A stretch of DNA of 54,680 bases from CAYVQZ01 sp964453435 (GTDB lineage: Bacteria > Abyssobacteria > SURF-5): assembly GCA_964453435.1 (NCBI GenBank), contig CAYVQZ010000037.1, positions 1 to 54,680 of the forward strand, in the 5' to 3' direction. The translations under genes were made by a program, and so were the position numbers. Within the stretch, counting starts at the first letter, position 1. Each line of letters starts with the position of its first letter. Below are positions 51,970-54,680 of the stretch, piece after piece. Below the pieces are notes generated by a model. That model made no database searches, was not told the origin of the DNA, and saw only the letters and a list, made by a program, of their open reading frames with translations.

Positions 51970-53210
51970 CCGTGCCTTTTGGTTTTTCTTCGGCGCGCAT
52001 ACAGGTCAACGACGATAAAGACAAGGAATCCGCTGATGGAGGCAATGATGAAGATTGTGTAAAACTTTTCCACAACATAAGCGCCGAGGCCGATCTCACG
52101 GGTTTCTGAAACGTGGACCTTGCCAATGGCGAAATTTTTCCCCGCCTTCGGATGACATTTGCCGCAGGTCTTTTGTATGTTGTCCGGATGGATTGACGAT
52201 CTTGGGTCGTTCGAGGGGCGAATATCGTGGTATCCATGACAGCTCGCGCAATTGGCCACGGTCGTATCTCCGAGGGTGGAGAAGATTCCATGATATGTCC
52301 CGAGGTACGTTTTGAGTCGTTGCGAGGCGAAACCGTAGCGCTTGCTTAACGTCTCATCCTCGTGACAATTGGAGCATATCTCGGCGATATGTGTGGGATA
52401 CACCGTCGAGTCGGGGTCGATATGCGATTTTATCGAATGTTCGCCATGGCAGTCGGTGCATACCGGAACATCGACATTCCGTTTTAAATAATCCTGGCCG
52501 TGCACGCTCTCGACATATGTCTGGTAGATTCCCTGGTGACATTCGCCGCATGTTTTCGGAATGTTGAACCGGTTGATTCGTGATTCGGGAGCGTCCGCCG
52601 GTCGTATCGTGTGAGACCCGTGACAACTGTTGCACGCGGCCGACACAATGAGACCTTTCTCTTTCAGCGCCCTCATGTGAACGCTGTTTTCGTATGCCCT
52701 GATTTTCTCGGGCGCACGCAACTGCCGTTCCGTCGTAATCGTGGTGTCGGTATGGCACGAGAGACAAATATCGACCAGGTTGAGAGGAAAAACGGAAGAC
52801 ATCGGGTTGTCAACCCGCCGGATGCCGTGAGCGCCGTGGCACGTCGAGCAGCGCGGAGCGAACGGGTCGTCGGCGATATACGCCTCGCCATGAACGCTGG
52901 TCGCGTACTCTTCATGCTCGTCGTAATGGCACATCGAGCAGTCCACCTTCTCAAGGGGCGAATCATGGGGGAAGTCCTCAACGCCGCTTAAGTCGATGTG
53001 GCAATCGACACACTCGATCCCGCTTTCTCCATGGACCGACTGCCTGTAGACGTCGGGCTTGACCGTCATTGAAAGTCCGTTTGAATCGACAATCGACGGG
53101 TCTTCATGACATAAAAGGCAGTCCTCACTGGGAACACCTGTCGCCGTGTCCGGAATCAGTGCGACCGAACAGACGAGCGTCAGGAAAGCGGCGTACCGTA
53201 CGACTCTCAT
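51966..53210 (-). CDS. 11-haem membrane-anchored c-type cytochrome
   Basis: 414 residues from the ATG at 53210; the longer TTG frame is less likely. A signal peptide (about 1-25) is followed by eleven CXXCH sites, from SEDCLLCH to KTCGKCHPK, and SVHG-type histidines between them that can be the second axial ligands. A C-terminal membrane helix lies at about 383-405. The protein would lie on the outer face of the cytoplasmic membrane and carry electrons to or from cytochrome b. It is a paralogue of the next gene upstream, one base away, and shares the same SVHG and CHGYHDIRP pattern. Confidence 0.9.
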   Translation of the reverse strand: MRVVRYAAFLTLVCSVALIPDTATGVPSEDCLLCHEDPSIVDSNGLSMTVKPDVYRQSVHGESGIECVDCHIDLSGVEDFPHDSPLEKVDCSMCHYDEHEEYATSVHGEAYIADDPFAPRCSTCHGAHGIRRVDNPMSSVFPLNLVDICLSCHTDTTITTERQLRAPEKIRAYENSVHMRALKEKGLIVSAACNSCHGSHTIRPADAPESRINRFNIPKTCGECHQGIYQTYVESVHGQDYLKRNVDVPVCTDCHGEHSIKSHIDPDSTVYPTHIAEICSNCHEDETLSKRYGFASQRLKTYLGTYHGIFSTLGDTTVANCASCHGYHDIRPSNDPRSSIHPDNIQKTCGKCHPKAGKNFAIGKVHVSETREIGLGAYVVEKFYTIFIIASISGFLVFIVVDLYARRRKTKRHG

Positions 53211-53211
53211 G

Positions 53212-54468
53212 TCACCTTCCAATCCTCCGCCTGACCCGCCGCGCGATGTCGGGTATTACCCAAATGAACGAGATAATCAATAGCCCGATAAAAATCCACA
53301 CAAAGACTTTTCTCACCCAGTAGACGGCGCCCGATTCTCTCTTGGTTACGTCGACATGGATTTTCATGTCGGCCACTTTCGCCGATATTCCCGGGTGACA
53401 TTTGGATTTGCCGCATGTGCGCACGAGGTTTGCGGGATGAACCGACGACTCGGGGTCGGTCGGCGGACGTATGTCGTGGTAACCGTGACAGCTTGCGCAA
53501 TTCGCCGCCGTTTTGCTTCCATAGCTGCTCGCGATACCATGATAGCTTTGTTGATAGGTAACGCTCCGGTCGACGGGAATCTCGTATTTTGACATGATTC
53601 CTTCGGCCGCGTGGCACTGCGAACAAATCGACGGGATCATTCCCTCGGTGGGCACCGAAATCGTGTGTTCGCCATGACAGTCCGCGCACACGGGGGCGTC
53701 CAGATTGCGTTCTTGGATTGCAGCGACGCCGTGCGTGCTCTCCTGATACACTTCGAAGATGCCGACGTGGCATTTTCCGCAGGTCGAAGGGCGCCGGGCA
53801 CGGATGTTCGGGGTTCCCGCGGGCTGTATGTCGTGAACACCGTGACAGTCCGTGCACACCGCCGCAAATTCGATTAAGCCGGCCCGGTAAAGGGCCCTCC
53901 CATGAACGCTCTGTTCATATTCCTGGAACGGTTTCTCGGCGTGGATGTGATGTTTTATGACAACCTGCATGTCCTCGTGACACGTCGCGCAGGTGCGCGG
54001 AATGTTCGCCCTGTATATCGTCGAGTTCGGGTCATCCTTCGCCCTGATGTTGTGGCGGCCGTGACAGCTTGTGCACGTGGCGACATCGCCCATGCCCGCC
54101 TCTTTGGCTATTCCGTGCACGCTATCCTCATATTGTTCGAGCGGAGAAAAATCGGGAGCGCCGAATTTATTCCCCCTGACGTGACATTTCTCCGTGCAAC
54201 TCACTTTTTCGGGATACCTTTGATGGGGAGCCTCGCCTATTGAGTGCTTCACCTCCACAATGTCATCGTGACAATCCATACATTCGAGGCCGCGATGAAC
54301 TGAATTCTCCAGAACCTCCGGGTCCACATAGGGTGAGGTTGGTCCGAATTCCCTCTTTGAATGACAGCCTGCGCACTCGTTCCATGCTTGCTTCTCAGCC
54401 GCATGAGAGGTGGATAACGGAAATGCCACTAGATAGATCAAAAAGATGAACAAACTCTGCCTGCGCAT
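53212..54468 (-). CDS. 11-haem cytochrome with non-standard haem motifs
   Basis: 418 residues from the ATG at 54468 (CGAGG, 5 nt). A signal peptide (about 1-24, ending SHAAE) precedes nine CXXCH sites plus two odd ones: CTEKCH (C91-H96, CX3CH) and CGKSKCH (C352-H358, CX4CH). If all bind haem the total is eleven, equal to its paralogue. A C-terminal helix (about 386-406) anchors it. CX3CH and CX4CH attachment is known in some anaerobe cytochromes but may need an adapted maturation system. First gene of the module, about 116 nt after its promoter. Confidence 0.9.
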   Translation of the reverse strand: MRRQSLFIFLIYLVAFPLSTSHAAEKQAWNECAGCHSKREFGPTSPYVDPEVLENSVHRGLECMDCHDDIVEVKHSIGEAPHQRYPEKVSCTEKCHVRGNKFGAPDFSPLEQYEDSVHGIAKEAGMGDVATCTSCHGRHNIRAKDDPNSTIYRANIPRTCATCHEDMQVVIKHHIHAEKPFQEYEQSVHGRALYRAGLIEFAAVCTDCHGVHDIQPAGTPNIRARRPSTCGKCHVGIFEVYQESTHGVAAIQERNLDAPVCADCHGEHTISVPTEGMIPSICSQCHAAEGIMSKYEIPVDRSVTYQQSYHGIASSYGSKTAANCASCHGYHDIRPPTDPESSVHPANLVRTCGKSKCHPGISAKVADMKIHVDVTKRESGAVYWVRKVFVWIFIGLLIISFIWVIPDIARRVRRRIGR

Positions 54469-54590
54469 TTTCGCCTCGTTTTCCCCATGGTTTGGTTTTA
54501 CCCGGGAAGATACCTTACAAAAAAGCCTGAAAACGCAACTCTCTGCCTGCACTGAGGGTGATAGGAGAATCGGGTGAAAAAATCACAAGA

Positions 54591-54620
54591 AGTATAACAT
54601 TTTTTCGGCAAAAGGTCCAA
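54591..54620 (-). promoter_or_regulatory. Sigma-70 promoter of the cytochrome operon
   Basis: Minus-strand TTGGAC (54615-54620), 18-bp spacer, TATACT (54591-54596). It resembles the promoter at 38686-38714 and gives a leader of about 116 nt. Confidence 0.55.
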
Positions 54621-54680
54621 TTATTTTGCGCAAACGAAGGCTCTTGACAGCCGGAAATTCAACAGAGGACTGGCTGCTAA

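Noticed and set aside
54644..54680. TTGACA near the right edge on the plus strand
   Set aside because: No -10 element at proper spacing before the window ends.

Overview
The window is a compact, moderately GC-rich chromosomal segment from a Gram-negative bacterium. The evidence is lipoproteins, an AsmA-type envelope protein, a type II secretion-like operon, periplasmic multiheme cytochromes and sigma-54 regulation. It has no phage, insertion sequence or CRISPR array. Two 11-haem cytochromes beside a membrane cytochrome b point to an anaerobic or flexible respirer. The lineage could be deltaproteobacterial or an uncultivated candidate phylum; sequence alone does not settle this. Several promoters share a near-consensus sigma-70 pattern (TTGAC/TTGGAC, 17-18 bp, TATAAT/TATACT).

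Layout. 1-118: dispersed repeat. 119-5119: ilvD-like dehydratase, membrane M28 peptidase and thioredoxin/TPR lipoprotein, joined by ATGA overlaps. 5155-7973: cNMP-binding protein divergent from ilvE and a Yip1-like membrane protein. 8025-10894: M16 peptidase and a DUF6485 protein. 11147-14797: AsmA/YdbH-like protein plus a lipoprotein that appears to combine YnbE and YdbL. 14873-15142: HU. 15556-22660: operon of a GAF protein, pseudopilins I, J and K, two GspE-type ATPases and GspF. 22970-29179: acyltransferase, amidase, Ser/Thr kinase, PHP phosphoesterase, a small lipoprotein and a TPR protein. 29711-34533: tRNA-Gln, tRNA-Glu, then rplU-rpmA-obg-proB-proA. 34653-39711: double GNAT acetyltransferase, RidA, threonine synthase-like enzyme, G1P dehydrogenase-like enzyme, cupin and a degenerate receiver. 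40020-46425: sigma-54 activator and a giant multi-PAS histidine kinase. 46938-54468: GH15 glucoamylase, archaemetzincin, radical SAM protein, cytochrome b and two 11-haem cytochromes.

How the genes may work together. The kinase and activator (41365-46425, 40020-41375) form a two-component pair. Just downstream, a GG-N10-GC sigma-54 promoter candidate with two near-identical dyads 105 bp apart precedes a receiver-like gene lacking the phosphorylatable Asp, which suggests a local circuit. The AsmA-like and DUF1318 proteins resemble the E. coli YdbH-YnbE-YdbL intermembrane bridge. The cytochromes and cytochrome b probably form a quinol-linked electron-transfer module. A dispersed intergenic repeat with covarying hairpins occurs at five places.

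Start codons were usually chosen by Shine-Dalgarno spacing, homology and upstream overlap, so several genes are called shorter than their longest open frame. All assignments rest on reading the sequence; no database search was made.
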